Assembly: GCF_019977395.1 (NCBI RefSeq)
Contig: NZ_AP024660.1
Span: 3,100,001-3,164,000 of the forward strand
Direction: 5' to 3'
Length of the DNA stretch: 64,000 nt
Source: Arthrobacter sp. NicSoilC5
GTDB taxonomy: Bacteria > Actinomycetota > Actinomycetes > Actinomycetales > Micrococcaceae
Both the position numbers and the translations under genes were made by a program. The notes beneath the pieces were generated by a model that was not told the DNA's origin, made no database searches, and saw only the letters and a list, made by a program, of their open reading frames with translations. Below, piece after piece: positions 32,730-41,203 of the stretch. The first letter of the stretch is position 1. Every line of letters starts with the position of its first letter.

Positions 32730-34373
32730 CTAGTTGGCCTGGACGCGGTCAGTGCCGAGGGGAAGGCTGACGGTGACGGTGGTCCCGGTGCCCAGGGTGG
32801 AAGCGACATCGATCCGCCCGCCGTGGCGGTCCACAATGTCCTTGGAGATGGCAAGGCCCAGCCCTGTTCCCGGGATGGCGCCGTTCATCGCGTTCGAGGC
32901 CCGGTAGAACCTGGTGAACACGTGGTTGATTTCGTCGTCCGAGATGCCGATGCCGGTGTCGGCGATGCGCACGGTGGCCCACTTGGACCCGTCCTCCGCG
33001 GCGTGGGATTCGCTGCCCACCTCGATCCGGCCGCCGCTGGGGGTGAACTTGATGGCATTGGACACGAGGTTGGTGAAGACCTGCTGGAGCTGCACCTCAT
33101 CGGCCAGGATCTCCGGATCCTCCGGCACCGGGTCCACATCGATGGTGACGTTCTGCAGCGTGGCCAGCGGCCGGAGTGCCGCGGCAACCAAATCCAGGGT
33201 CCGTCCCAGGCGCACCGGCGCGAGCTGCATGTCCGCGTTGTCCAGCCCGCCGCGGGAGACGCTGAGCATGTCCTCGATGAGGGTCCGGAGCCGTTCGGTG
33301 TTGCGGACCACGATGTCCAGCATCTGGTGGACCTCCTTGGACACCGGGTGCTCGGTGCTCTCCTGGATCATGTCCAGGTACGCCATGATCGAGGTCAGCG
33401 GCGTGCGCAGCTCGTGGTTCACCGTGGCCAGGAAGTCCGTCTTTGCCTTGTCGAGTTCGCGCAGCTGCTTGACCACCTGCTGCTGGCTGCTGATCAGGTG
33501 GCTCTGGATGAGTCCGTAGGCGGCGTTTCCGGCCACGTGCTGGATCAGTCCCAGTTCGGCGCTGGACCACGTCCGTGGCCGGTCCATCATGGCGATCCAG
33601 ATGATCCCCAGGGAGGAGTTGCCTTCGCCGATGGGCACCGCCAGCGTGGAGGCCGCCCCGGCCACGGCCCTGGCAGGCTTTTCGTCGGCCCTGGGCTCGG
33701 ATTCGTTTCCGTCCGACGAGAGCGTCTCTGTCCCGGCCCAAAGCGCATCGGCCGTGGCGCGGGCCTCGTCCTCGCCGGGGAGGGCGTCCTTGGGCAGTTC
33801 CACCAGGCCCTGCCGGTGCCAGGCCGCCATGATCACCGGGACGCGGTGGTCCTCGAAGGTGGCCAGCACCACGTGGTCGGCCTTGAATGTCCGGCCGAAA
33901 CCGGAGACCACGTGGTTGGCGATCTCCTGGGGATCGTTGGTGGCGCGTACCGCGGCTGAGACCTCGCGCAGCTGCTCACGGAGACCCTCGGCTTCCTGCC
34001 GGGCGGCGCGGCGCCGGGACACCTGCTCGATGAGGACGGATGCGCGGTGGACCAGCTCTTTGGGCTCCGGCGGCTTGGTGATGCAGTCGTGGACGCCGGC
34101 CGGGTTGGCTGCGGCTACCTCCTGCGGATTGTCCAGGTCCACCATCAGCAGGACGGGGGCTGCGGACTGGGCAGGGGACAGAAGCGCGTCGGCGACGACG
34201 ACGGAGGGCTGGCCTGCGTCCAGCAACGCGGCGAGGCCGGCGGCGTCCGCCGCTTCCTGGACGCCGTACCCGGCGTCCCGCAGTGCCTGGGCGTTGCGGG
34301 CCAGGCGGCCGGCGTCGGGATCGGCGACGACGGCGGTGCGGGTCAGGGGCACGCCACTCGGCACAGCCGTCAC
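32730..34373 (-). CDS. Hybrid sensor histidine kinase (REC-GAF-HisKA-HATPase)
   Basis: A 547-residue soluble kinase. The N-terminal receiver-like domain (about 12-120) keeps an acidic pocket (VADPD), an Asp in VVVADALLSP and the Lys of ITKPP. A GAF domain follows (about 145-305), then the H-box FLATVNHELRTPLTS (about 327), the N-box QVFTNLVSNAIKFTP, and DTGIGI and GTGLGLAI of the ATPase domain. The GTG start follows GGAAGGG. With no membrane segment it probably senses a cytoplasmic signal through GAF. No cognate DNA-binding regulator is adjacent; the GGDEF-EAL protein downstream is the likely partner. Confidence 0.92.
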   Translation of the reverse strand: MTAVPSGVPLTRTAVVADPDAGRLARNAQALRDAGYGVQEAADAAGLAALLDAGQPSVVVADALLSPAQSAAPVLLMVDLDNPQEVAAANPAGVHDCITKPPEPKELVHRASVLIEQVSRRRAARQEAEGLREQLREVSAAVRATNDPQEIANHVVSGFGRTFKADHVVLATFEDHRVPVIMAAWHRQGLVELPKDALPGEDEARATADALWAGTETLSSDGNESEPRADEKPARAVAGAASTLAVPIGEGNSSLGIIWIAMMDRPRTWSSAELGLIQHVAGNAAYGLIQSHLISSQQQVVKQLRELDKAKTDFLATVNHELRTPLTSIMAYLDMIQESTEHPVSKEVHQMLDIVVRNTERLRTLIEDMLSVSRGGLDNADMQLAPVRLGRTLDLVAAALRPLATLQNVTIDVDPVPEDPEILADEVQLQQVFTNLVSNAIKFTPSGGRIEVGSESHAAEDGSKWATVRIADTGIGISDDEINHVFTRFYRASNAMNGAIPGTGLGLAISKDIVDRHGGRIDVASTLGTGTTVTVSLPLGTDRVQAN

Positions 34374-34533
34374 AGTGTTCCCTTCCTCCCAGTTGAGTAC
34401 ATTCTAGGGGGACGGGGGCAGCACGGGTCCAGAGCGCCCGCGCCCACCCCGACATTCGTGCCCCGCGGGCAGGGCACGCCGTAATGTGGCCGAAGCTGCG
34501 CCGGTTGGCAGGGATGGAACATATATTTGAGCC

Positions 34534-35358
34534 GTGTCCTCCCCAACGAAGTCGCCGCGGTCCGTCCTGCAGAAGTACCTGATGCTTCCCAAGCTCGTCA
34601 GGTTGTCGCGGGGTGCGCCGAAAGACCGGCACCAGGCATGGGATACCTACTGGGCAGGAATCACGGCCACGGGCCCCGGGGGAGAGGTCCTGTGGGATTC
34701 GGGCAGCGACCATGAGTTCCTGGGCTACAAGGACAGCCTCCTGCGCTACCTGGACCCTGCGCTTCCTGTGGTGGATACCGGGTGCGGCCATGGCAGTTTC
34801 ACCCGGGCGCTCGCAGGCGTCTTCCCCCGGGTGGTTGGCGTTGATGTCTCCCCGCACGCCGTTGACAGGGCCCGGGCGGAGTGCGGGGGAAGCGGCAACG
34901 TGACTTTCGAAGCGCGGGACATGACGGCGGAGGGTGCCGGGGCAGCCCTGGCAGAGTCCCTCAACGCAGGCAAGGAAGGGGCCAACGTCTTCATCCGCGG
35001 CGTCCTGCACGTCCTTGCCCCGGCGCACCAGATGGCACTGGTCGAAAACCTCCGGCTCCTGGCCGGGCACCGCGGCACCGTCTTCATGGCGGAAACCAAC
35101 TTCCAGGGCAATCCGGTGGAGTATGTGTCCCACCTCGGGGCAACCACGCGGGGCATTCCGGCGCCGTTGGAGCTGGCCATCCGCGGGCTCCCCATGCCGG
35201 GACACTTCGGGCCCGAAGAGCGCGAACGGACGTTCCCGGCGCCGGCCTGGGAACTCCTTGAAGATGGCCATACGGCCATCGAAACCAACCCCGTGACCGG
35301 CGTGCCCGGCCAGGACCGGGTGCCCGGGTACTACGCGATCGTCCGCCCCCGCCGTTAG
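34534..35358 (+). CDS. Class I SAM-dependent methyltransferase
   Basis: A 274-residue methyltransferase with the SAM-binding motif VVDTGCGHGSFTRAL (about 79-93), motif II VVGVDVSPHAVDRAR and an acidic residue before the DMTAEG segment. The substrate is unknown. The GTG is 6 nt from a TATATT box, so the message is probably leaderless. It stands alone, divergent from the histidine kinase. Confidence 0.88.
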   Translation: MSSPTKSPRSVLQKYLMLPKLVRLSRGAPKDRHQAWDTYWAGITATGPGGEVLWDSGSDHEFLGYKDSLLRYLDPALPVVDTGCGHGSFTRALAGVFPRVVGVDVSPHAVDRARAECGGSGNVTFEARDMTAEGAGAALAESLNAGKEGANVFIRGVLHVLAPAHQMALVENLRLLAGHRGTVFMAETNFQGNPVEYVSHLGATTRGIPAPLELAIRGLPMPGHFGPEERERTFPAPAWELLEDGHTAIETNPVTGVPGQDRVPGYYAIVRPRR

Positions 35359-35467
35359 GCCCCGGGACTGGCCATTTGACCGTCCCCGCAGACTTGCCCG
35401 GATTCCCGCAGCCAGTCCGCAGGCCGCCGTACTTCCCCTTGACACGGGCCGGATCCCGAGGCTCCAT

Positions 35468-35492
35468 GATAAGTAGACTTACTAGTTAGCCC
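35468..35492 (+). promoter_or_regulatory. AT-rich element before a small stress-type operon
   Basis: GATAAG (35468-35473) followed by CTTACTAGTTAGCCC (35478-35492). The GATAAG and TTACT-A-TTA parts recur at 39502-39524, and the second part at 29571-29580. Confidence 0.4.
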
Positions 35493-35524
35493 GAGGTGAA
35501 AGGAAGGCCACGCCAGCCGGGGGG

Positions 35525-35728
35525 ATGGTTCTGCACCTTCGACTCCCGGACACACTGAATGTCCTCTACCAGCAACAGCAGCGACGGCATCCACCGAATG
35601 TCTTCCGGTTGGAAAATCCCAGCCCGGAAGGCGCCCAAGCCGCACCCGCGCCCCTGCCCGGCTGGTTCCGGATTACCCTCCGGTACCGCCACCGGCAGCA
35701 GGCGCAAGACCTACAGGAACCGCCATGA
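35525..35728 (+). CDS. Candidate small protein, coupled to the next gene
   Basis: A 67-codon reading frame whose TGA stop overlaps the next gene's ATG (ATGA). The product has Gln- and Pro-rich stretches and no family. Third-position GC is lower than in neighbours and the ribosome binding site is poor, so it may be a chance frame or a decayed gene. An overlapping frame starting at 35559 reads past this stop and is rejected as it runs through the next gene. Confidence 0.3.
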   Translation: MVLHLRLPDTLNVLYQQQQRRHPPNVFRLENPSPEGAQAAPAPLPGWFRITLRYRHRQQAQDLQEPP

Positions 35729-36171
35729 ACAACCTCATTCCGTCCGGCGAACTCCGCCGGATGCTGCTGCCCCCCACCTATGGACGGCACGTCACGCCAG
35801 CCACCGAATTCACCATTCTGTCCGTGGAGGTGTGGGCCTCCGGGTTGGTGGTGAACATCCACCTTCCCTCGGATGACGCCCCCGAGCCCCGGCTCGTGCT
35901 CCAGGACCACTTCGGGACCGAATACACACTGCAGGAATCCGCCACCGTGGGGGCCCGAAACCTGCAGGTCTTCACCCCGTCCGTGCCGCCGGGCACCAGG
36001 AGCCTGACCATCAGATCGGCTGACGACGCCGGCAGCAGGCCCGTGGTGACCTTCGCCGTGCCCCTCATGGCCGTGCCCGAAGGCCGGCCAAACCTGGAGG
36101 CGGCAGGCCACGGGGCCTCTACTGCCGTCAGTGACGAGTCCTACGAGTCCGAGCTCCGCCGCCCTGCCTGA
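35725..36171 (+). CDS. Hypothetical protein
   Basis: A 148-residue soluble protein with a beta-rich core (EFTILSVEVWASGLVVNIHL, later RSLTIRSADD) that could be an immunoglobulin-like or jelly-roll fold, and a Ser/Glu-rich tail. AGGAACCGCC precedes the ATG. It is 18 bp upstream of an SDR gene and likely co-transcribed with it. I do not recognise the family. Confidence 0.72.
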   Translation: MNNLIPSGELRRMLLPPTYGRHVTPATEFTILSVEVWASGLVVNIHLPSDDAPEPRLVLQDHFGTEYTLQESATVGARNLQVFTPSVPPGTRSLTIRSADDAGSRPVVTFAVPLMAVPEGRPNLEAAGHGASTAVSDESYESELRRPA

Positions 36172-36189
36172 CCTACAGAAAGGCCCGCC

Positions 36190-36999
36190 ATGCCCGACAC
36201 CAGCAACTTCGCGCCCACTGCCGCCATCGTCACCGCCTCCGACTCGGGAATCGGCAAGGCCACCGCTGTTGCGCTGGCCCGCGCCGGGATGGACGTGGGC
36301 GTCACCTGGCACTCGGACAAGGCGGGCGCGGAGGGGACGGCCGACGAGATCCGCAGCCTGGGGCGCAAGGCCGTGGTCCGCCAGCTTGACACCACCGAAC
36401 TCCGCTCCGCTGCGGGCGTGATCGATGACCTCGCCGAGGAGCTGGGCGGCCTGGACGTCTTCGTCAACAACGCGGGGACGGGAACCAGCACCAAGTTCCT
36501 CGATCTGGGCATCGACGACTGGATGAAGATCCTCGACACGAACCTCAACGGCGCCTTTGTCTGCCTGCAGGCGGCGGCGCGGCGCATGGTCAAGGCCGGC
36601 AAGGGCGGCCGGCTGGTGGCGGTGTCCAGCGTGCACGAGTTCCAGCCGCGCGTGGGTTCATCCGCCTACGATGCCTCCAAGCATGGCCTGGGCGGCCTCA
36701 TGAAAACGCTCGCACTGGAGCTGGGCCAGTACGGCATCACGGCCAACACGGTGGCCCCCGGCGAGATTGCCACGCCCATGACGGGGCAGGAGGACCAGGA
36801 TCCGACGACGACGGCACGGCCCGGGGTGCCGCTCGGACGGCCCGGCCACGCGCGGGAGATCGCCGACGTCATCGCCTTCCTTGCCTCGCCGGCCTCCAGC
36901 TATGTGACGGGTGCGGCCTGGGTGGTGGACGGCGGCATGCTCCAGATGGGCCCGCAGGCGGGATCGCACCTCACCGGCAATGAATGGCGCGAGGGCTAG
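36190..36999 (+). CDS. Short-chain dehydrogenase/reductase
   Basis: A 269-residue classical SDR. The cofactor site TASDSGIGKA is at residues 15-24 (a variant of TGxxxGIG), with NNAG, the catalytic Ser in AVSSVHEF and YDASK. The VAPGEIATPM and C-terminal YVTGAAWVVDGG segments resemble glucose 1-dehydrogenase-type SDRs. AAAGG precedes the ATG. Substrate unknown; the operon shares an upstream element with another SDR at 39628, so a stress role is possible. Confidence 0.9.
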   Translation: MPDTSNFAPTAAIVTASDSGIGKATAVALARAGMDVGVTWHSDKAGAEGTADEIRSLGRKAVVRQLDTTELRSAAGVIDDLAEELGGLDVFVNNAGTGTSTKFLDLGIDDWMKILDTNLNGAFVCLQAAARRMVKAGKGGRLVAVSSVHEFQPRVGSSAYDASKHGLGGLMKTLALELGQYGITANTVAPGEIATPMTGQEDQDPTTTARPGVPLGRPGHAREIADVIAFLASPASSYVTGAAWVVDGGMLQMGPQAGSHLTGNEWREG

Positions 37000-37045
37000 G
37001 CTGATCCGTCCGGCTGGGAAGTCACGCAGTCCGCATCGCGGAGAT

Positions 37046-37059
37046 GGCAAGCGCTTTCC
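37046..37059. promoter_or_regulatory. LacI-type operator candidate before glycerate kinase
   Basis: GGCAAGCGCTTTCC has a palindromic AAGCGCTT core with central GC, as in LacI/CcpA-family sites, 27 bp upstream of the glycerate kinase start. No LacI gene is adjacent, so the regulator would be elsewhere. Confidence 0.45.
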
Positions 37060-37085
37060 GGCGGCGTGCTGGCATGATGGAGCGC

Positions 37086-38210
37086 ATGCGCATTCTTATC
37101 GCTCCGGACAAGTTCAAGGGGTCCCTGACGGCAGCTGAGGCCGCCGCCTCCATCGCTGAGGGGGCACTCCGGGTGTACCCGGACGCCGTCGCCACCCAGT
37201 TTCCCATCGCCGACGGCGGCGAGGGCACCCTGGAAGCGGCCGTGGCGGCAGGCTACGAGGAGCGGTTGAACGCCGTGGTGGGCCCCATCCTCGCCCCCCT
37301 TGGCGCCGCCTGGGCCATCCACAAGGCGGGCGACGGCAAGGTCACGGCGGTGATCGAGACGGCCCAGGCGTCCGGCCTGGCCGACATGGAGCCAATCCCG
37401 GCCAACGCCTTGCGCGCCCACAGCTATGGGTGCGGCCAGCTGATCGCCGCGGCCCTCGACGCCGGCGCCACCGAGATCGTCCTGGGCCTGGGCGGGTCCG
37501 CCATGACGGACGGAGGCAGCGGCGCCCTGCGCGCCCTCGGCCTGAAACCCCTGGACTCAGCAGGGAACGTGGTGCCCCTGGGGGGAGGTTCGCTGGCCGA
37601 CGTCACGGCGCTGGACACAAGCGGGCTGGACCCGAGGCTCTCCGCCACCACGTTCCGCATCGCCGTCGACGTCCGCAACCCGCTGTACGGGCCGTCCGGC
37701 GCTGCCCACGTCTTCGCCCCGCAGAAAGGTGCGGACCAGGACGCCGTGGAAATGCTCGACGCCGGGCTCCGCAACTGGGCGTCGGTGCTGCGGGAAGCAA
37801 CGGGCCGGGACGTAAACGTCCCCGGCGCCGGCGCAGCCGGTGGCTTCCCGGCGTCGTTCCTTGCGTTCACCAACGCCACGCTGGAAGGCGGCTTTGCGCT
37901 GGTGGCGGGGCTGACCGGACTGGCCACCCAGCTGGACCAGGCGGACCTGGTGATCACCGGCGAAGGATCCATGGACTCCCAGTCGCTCACCGGCAAGGCG
38001 CCGATCGCACTCGCGAACGCGGCCCGGGACCGCGGCATACCCGTCATTGTGGTGGCCGGCAGGATCCTGGTGACTTTCGAGGACCTCGCCGGACACGGCG
38101 TGGTGGCCGCGGCCCAGCTGCTGGACGTGGCGTCGAGTCCGGAAGATGCCGTGGCAAACGCCGGCAAGTACTTGGCCTGGGCAACAAGCCAGGTACTCGA
38201 AGGGGCCTGA
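37086..38210 (+). CDS. glxK: Glycerate kinase (GlxK type I)
   Basis: A 374-residue type I glycerate kinase, which phosphorylates glycerate to feed it into glycolysis. The N-terminal IAPDKFKGSLTA, PIADGGEGT (about 39-47), GLGGSAMTDGG and the late DLVITGEGSMDSQS motifs are characteristic. The ATG at 37086 lies 7 nt from a CATGAT box and fits the family N-terminus. It could use glycerate from the predicted glucosylglycerate hydrolase at 12-13 kb; this link is inferred. Confidence 0.93.
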   Translation: MRILIAPDKFKGSLTAAEAAASIAEGALRVYPDAVATQFPIADGGEGTLEAAVAAGYEERLNAVVGPILAPLGAAWAIHKAGDGKVTAVIETAQASGLADMEPIPANALRAHSYGCGQLIAAALDAGATEIVLGLGGSAMTDGGSGALRALGLKPLDSAGNVVPLGGGSLADVTALDTSGLDPRLSATTFRIAVDVRNPLYGPSGAAHVFAPQKGADQDAVEMLDAGLRNWASVLREATGRDVNVPGAGAAGGFPASFLAFTNATLEGGFALVAGLTGLATQLDQADLVITGEGSMDSQSLTGKAPIALANAARDRGIPVIVVAGRILVTFEDLAGHGVVAAAQLLDVASSPEDAVANAGKYLAWATSQVLEGA

Positions 38211-38223
38211 CCGGCGCGGAACG

Positions 38224-38886
38224 TCAGGCACCGGTCTCGTAGTGGGGTTCGGCAACCGGTTTTGATTCCGGGGATCCCTTCTCCCGCAGGTATACCGACG
38301 CCCCTACCAGGACGCCGACGGCCAGGAACTCGCTCTGCCAGTTCTGGAAGGACTCGAACCAGAAGCGGCTGGTGCCCAGGTACTGCAGGAAGGTGATGAC
38401 GGGCTGGCCGTGGCTTTGCTGGTCCTGGTTGTACTCGTCCACGCCGCCGGCGGCGTGGAGGAGGAACGAGGCAAGGAACAACACGAAAAACAGGATCGAC
38501 AGGGAGTGCTCGTAGACCTTGAGTGCCATGCCGCCGCGCCGGATCGGCCATGGGGTGGCGCTGCTGATACGCGCTTCCCGGGGGTCCTGGTCCTGAGGGG
38601 CCTTCCTGCCCATCGGCTTGGACTCGGATGAGCCCTTCAGGAACAGGAACACCGTGAGGACCACGTACATGCCCATCTGCAGGAACTCCGACTCCCAGTT
38701 CTCGAACGTGGCCTCAACGAAGGCGCCGGTTCCCAGGAACTGAAGTACGGATACCGCCGGCTCCCCATGGGCCTGCTGGTCTTCGCTGTACGACGCTGCA
38801 CCGGAGAGGACCATTCCCACGAAAAATGCGAGGAACAGGCCCAGGTTGGCCACCAGCAGCCCGTGCTCTTTGGCCCACTTACGCAT
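38224..38886 (-). CDS. DUF6766-like membrane protein with internal duplication
   Basis: A 220-residue protein with four membrane segments arranged as two similar halves. Each half has a QQ-HG-P motif, FLG or YLGT, F-NW-SEF and ends K-GS-ESKP before or after a helix (about residues 36-92 and 150-215), indicating an internal duplication. It resembles proteins annotated DUF6766. AAGGAG lies 6 nt before the ATG and overlaps the stop of the upstream DUF6328-like gene, so the two are coupled. Confidence 0.78.
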   Translation of the reverse strand: MRKWAKEHGLLVANLGLFLAFFVGMVLSGAASYSEDQQAHGEPAVSVLQFLGTGAFVEATFENWESEFLQMGMYVVLTVFLFLKGSSESKPMGRKAPQDQDPREARISSATPWPIRRGGMALKVYEHSLSILFFVLFLASFLLHAAGGVDEYNQDQQSHGQPVITFLQYLGTSRFWFESFQNWQSEFLAVGVLVGASVYLREKGSPESKPVAEPHYETGA

Positions 38887-38888
38887 CC

Positions 38889-39407
38889 TCACTCCTTATC
38901 TTTGGCCGGGAGGATCCTCCCGGTGGCCCGTTTGTTCAGGCGAAGCGGAACGAACACCAGCATCACCACCATGACGCCCAGCAGCGCGCCACCCGCCATG
39001 ACCCCGGCGGACCGGCCGGCCGCAACATCAAAGACCAGGGCGGCTGTTCCCGCGCTCAACAGGGCGATGCCGCCGAGGGCAATCTTGGTGATGGTGTCCG
39101 CGCTGGACACCAGCATTTCCTTCAGCCGTTTCCGGAAGAGCCGCCGGTGCACGCTGACCGGAAGGAGGATGAAGGCGGTGGTCAGGGCGGCAATCACCAC
39201 ATTGGTGAGGTAGAGGCCAACTTCCCAGTCGTCCAATTTTTCAAAGCGCTGCTGGAACGGCAGGGTCAGCAGGAAGCCGGCCAGGATCTGCACCCCGGTC
39301 TGGAGCACCCGCAACTCCTGCAGGAGTTCGGCCCAGTTGCGGTCCAGCTGCTCTTCGCGGGTCTCGTTCCGGCCCGTGCGGCCCGTGTAGTCCTCAACTT
39401 CGGACAT
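38889..39407 (-). CDS. DUF6328-like membrane protein
   Basis: A 172-residue protein with a charged N-terminus (GRNETREEQLDRNWAELLQE), four membrane segments and the ELRVLQTGVQILAGFLLTLPF stretch typical of DUF6328 proteins, sometimes annotated as antiporter-related without proof. Start ATG at 39407. It is coupled to the DUF6766-like gene and divergent from a stress-type SDR across 220 bp. Confidence 0.78.
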   Translation of the reverse strand: MSEVEDYTGRTGRNETREEQLDRNWAELLQELRVLQTGVQILAGFLLTLPFQQRFEKLDDWEVGLYLTNVVIAALTTAFILLPVSVHRRLFRKRLKEMLVSSADTITKIALGGIALLSAGTAALVFDVAAGRSAGVMAGGALLGVMVVMLVFVPLRLNKRATGRILPAKDKE

Positions 39408-39501
39408 CGGCGCTCCTTCCTTCCCGGCGGCGGTCCAAGTCTTCTTTCTACTCCTCCCGTACCCAGAAACAAGGCTGGCCGTTGCGCCCGCTACAACATT
39501 T

Positions 39502-39524
39502 GATAAGTTTACTGATTATTACCC
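39502..39524 (+). promoter_or_regulatory. AT-rich element before the stress SDR
   Basis: GATAAG then TTTACTGATTATTACCC, about 100 bp before the SDR start, in an otherwise GC-rich region. It matches the element at 35468-35492 in order and sequence of parts. Confidence 0.4.
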
Positions 39525-39627
39525 GCGGTGGTGGACTTGGTCCGCTGCCCGGGATAGCTTCAAAGGGCCGGAGCACGGCGGAGCCCTTCTCTATCGACAC
39601 AGGTCAACCGACAGCAGGCAGGCGGAC

Positions 39628-40527
39628 ATGAGCGACACGGACAAGCAGACAGACCAGCCGCAGGATCCGCGCGGCGGCTACCACTCGGGCCCCTTTCCCG
39701 AGCAGGAACAGAAGCAGCCCGGGCTCACGGCACCCATGGACCCCAAGCCGGACCACGGGGAGCTCAGCTACGAAGGACACGGCAAGCTCGAAGGCAAGGC
39801 CGCCCTCATCACCGGCGGCGACTCCGGCATCGGAAAGGCCGCAGCCATCGCGTTCGCCCGCGAAGGGGCCGACGTCGCCATCTCCTACCTGCCCGAAGAG
39901 GAAGACGACGCGCAGGACACCGCGGAGTGGATCCGCAAAACCGGGCGCCGGGTCCTCCTTCTTCCGGGCGACGGCCGTGAAGAGGAGTTCAGCACCCGCA
40001 TCGTGGAGGAAACCGTTTCCGAATTCGGGCGGCTCGACGTCCTGGTGCTGAACGCGGCCTACCAGAAGAACCGGGAGAGCCTGGAGACGCTTCCCACCGA
40101 AGAGTTCGACCGGGTCTTCCGCACCAACCTCTATTCACTGCTGTGGTCGGCGCGGGCAGCCGTGCCGCACTTGAAGGCCGGGGCTTCGATCATCACCACG
40201 GCCTCCATCCAGGCCTTCAACCCGTCGCCGGAGCTCATCGACTACGCCATGACCAAAGCGGCGCAGGTGGCCTTCACCAAGGCCTTGGCCCAGGAGCTCG
40301 GCCCGAAGGGGATCCGGGTCAACGCGGTGGCCCCCGGCCCCATCTGGACACCCTTGATTCCCGCCACCGAGTGGCCGGACAAGCTCCCGTCCTTCGGCCA
40401 GGACACGCCGCTGGAGCGCGCGGGCCAACCCGCCGAACTCGCCGCAGCCTACGTACTGCTGGCGTCCGGGGACGGCTCCTACATCTCCGGCGCAGTCCTG
40501 CCCGTCACCGGCGGCAAGGGGCTCTAG
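39628..40527 (+). CDS. General-stress-type SDR oxidoreductase
   Basis: A 299-residue SDR with an extended, charged N-terminus (about 50 residues, Gln/Pro-rich), as in Bacillus YhdF/YhxC general stress proteins. The cofactor motif TGGDSGIGKA is near residue 63, with NAAY replacing NNAG, ITTAS, the YAMTK catalytic Tyr/Lys and a C-terminal ISGAVLPVTGG. NADP use is usual for this group. Substrate unknown. Confidence 0.9.
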   Translation: MSDTDKQTDQPQDPRGGYHSGPFPEQEQKQPGLTAPMDPKPDHGELSYEGHGKLEGKAALITGGDSGIGKAAAIAFAREGADVAISYLPEEEDDAQDTAEWIRKTGRRVLLLPGDGREEEFSTRIVEETVSEFGRLDVLVLNAAYQKNRESLETLPTEEFDRVFRTNLYSLLWSARAAVPHLKAGASIITTASIQAFNPSPELIDYAMTKAAQVAFTKALAQELGPKGIRVNAVAPGPIWTPLIPATEWPDKLPSFGQDTPLERAGQPAELAAAYVLLASGDGSYISGAVLPVTGGKGL

Positions 40528-40617
40528 GGAGCGCCGCGCTCCAGGCAGTACCGGGGTTGTATCGCCCGGGCAGTATCAACAGACCAGCAACATCGGCAAC
40601 GCACAACAGGAGGAAGC

Positions 40618-40974
40618 ATGACGCAGGAAAACCAGCAGGCTGAACCCGAGTCGGCCCCGGGCGGCTACGGCACCCCCACCGCCGAGCAGGAGGCTGCCGG
40701 CACCCAGGGCGGCCAGCAGTCCGGCGGCGCTTCGTCGGCCGGCGCTGACACCAACGAACCGCAGTCCGGGACGGGCCAGAACCCGGTCCCGCACGACATG
40801 GACCTCCCCTCCAGCGCGGCGGAGATCGACGAGTCGAATGATGACTCCAAGGGGTCGGCGCCGGTCTCCTCGGAGTCCGGGCAGGAAGCCACGGGTATTC
40901 CGGACGGCAGCGGAAACGACCTTCCGCAGGAGAAGTCGCCGAACGACGACGACGAAAGCTTCGACGCCGGATAA
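40618..40974 (+). CDS. Acidic, probably disordered hypothetical protein
   Basis: A 118-residue protein rich in Gly, Gln, Ser, Asp and Glu with no hydrophobic core, ending in an acidic run (PNDDDESFDAG). AGGAGG lies 5 nt before the ATG, one of the strongest ribosome binding sites in the window. A terminator hairpin follows. It resembles the other small hydrophilic proteins at 29131 and 29626 in character only. Confidence 0.72.
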   Translation: MTQENQQAEPESAPGGYGTPTAEQEAAGTQGGQQSGGASSAGADTNEPQSGTGQNPVPHDMDLPSSAAEIDESNDDSKGSAPVSSESGQEATGIPDGSGNDLPQEKSPNDDDESFDAG

Positions 40975-40989
40975 GTCACCCTGGCCCCT

Positions 40990-41036
40990 GGCCTCCGTTT
41001 CCCCTGCCCGCAGCGGCAGCGGAAACGGGGGCCTTT
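40990..41036 (+). terminator. Terminator after the acidic protein gene
   Basis: GGCCTCCGTTTCC pairs with GGAAACGGGGGCC (one mismatch) around an 18-nt loop and is followed by TTT, 13 bp after the stop at 40974. Confidence 0.7.
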
Positions 41037-41203
41037 GCCGTGCCCGCGGCTCCTCCTGCCGGCCCCATTCCGGCGGTCCCCTGCAGTGGCATACATCCCG
41101 TCCGGCTGGGTACGGAACACGCGAAACCACATCAGCCGGCAGGCAGCAGAAGGCGTCCCCTCCTGCCCGCCGGCGTCAATTTCGACGCCAGGAAGGTGGA
41201 CCT

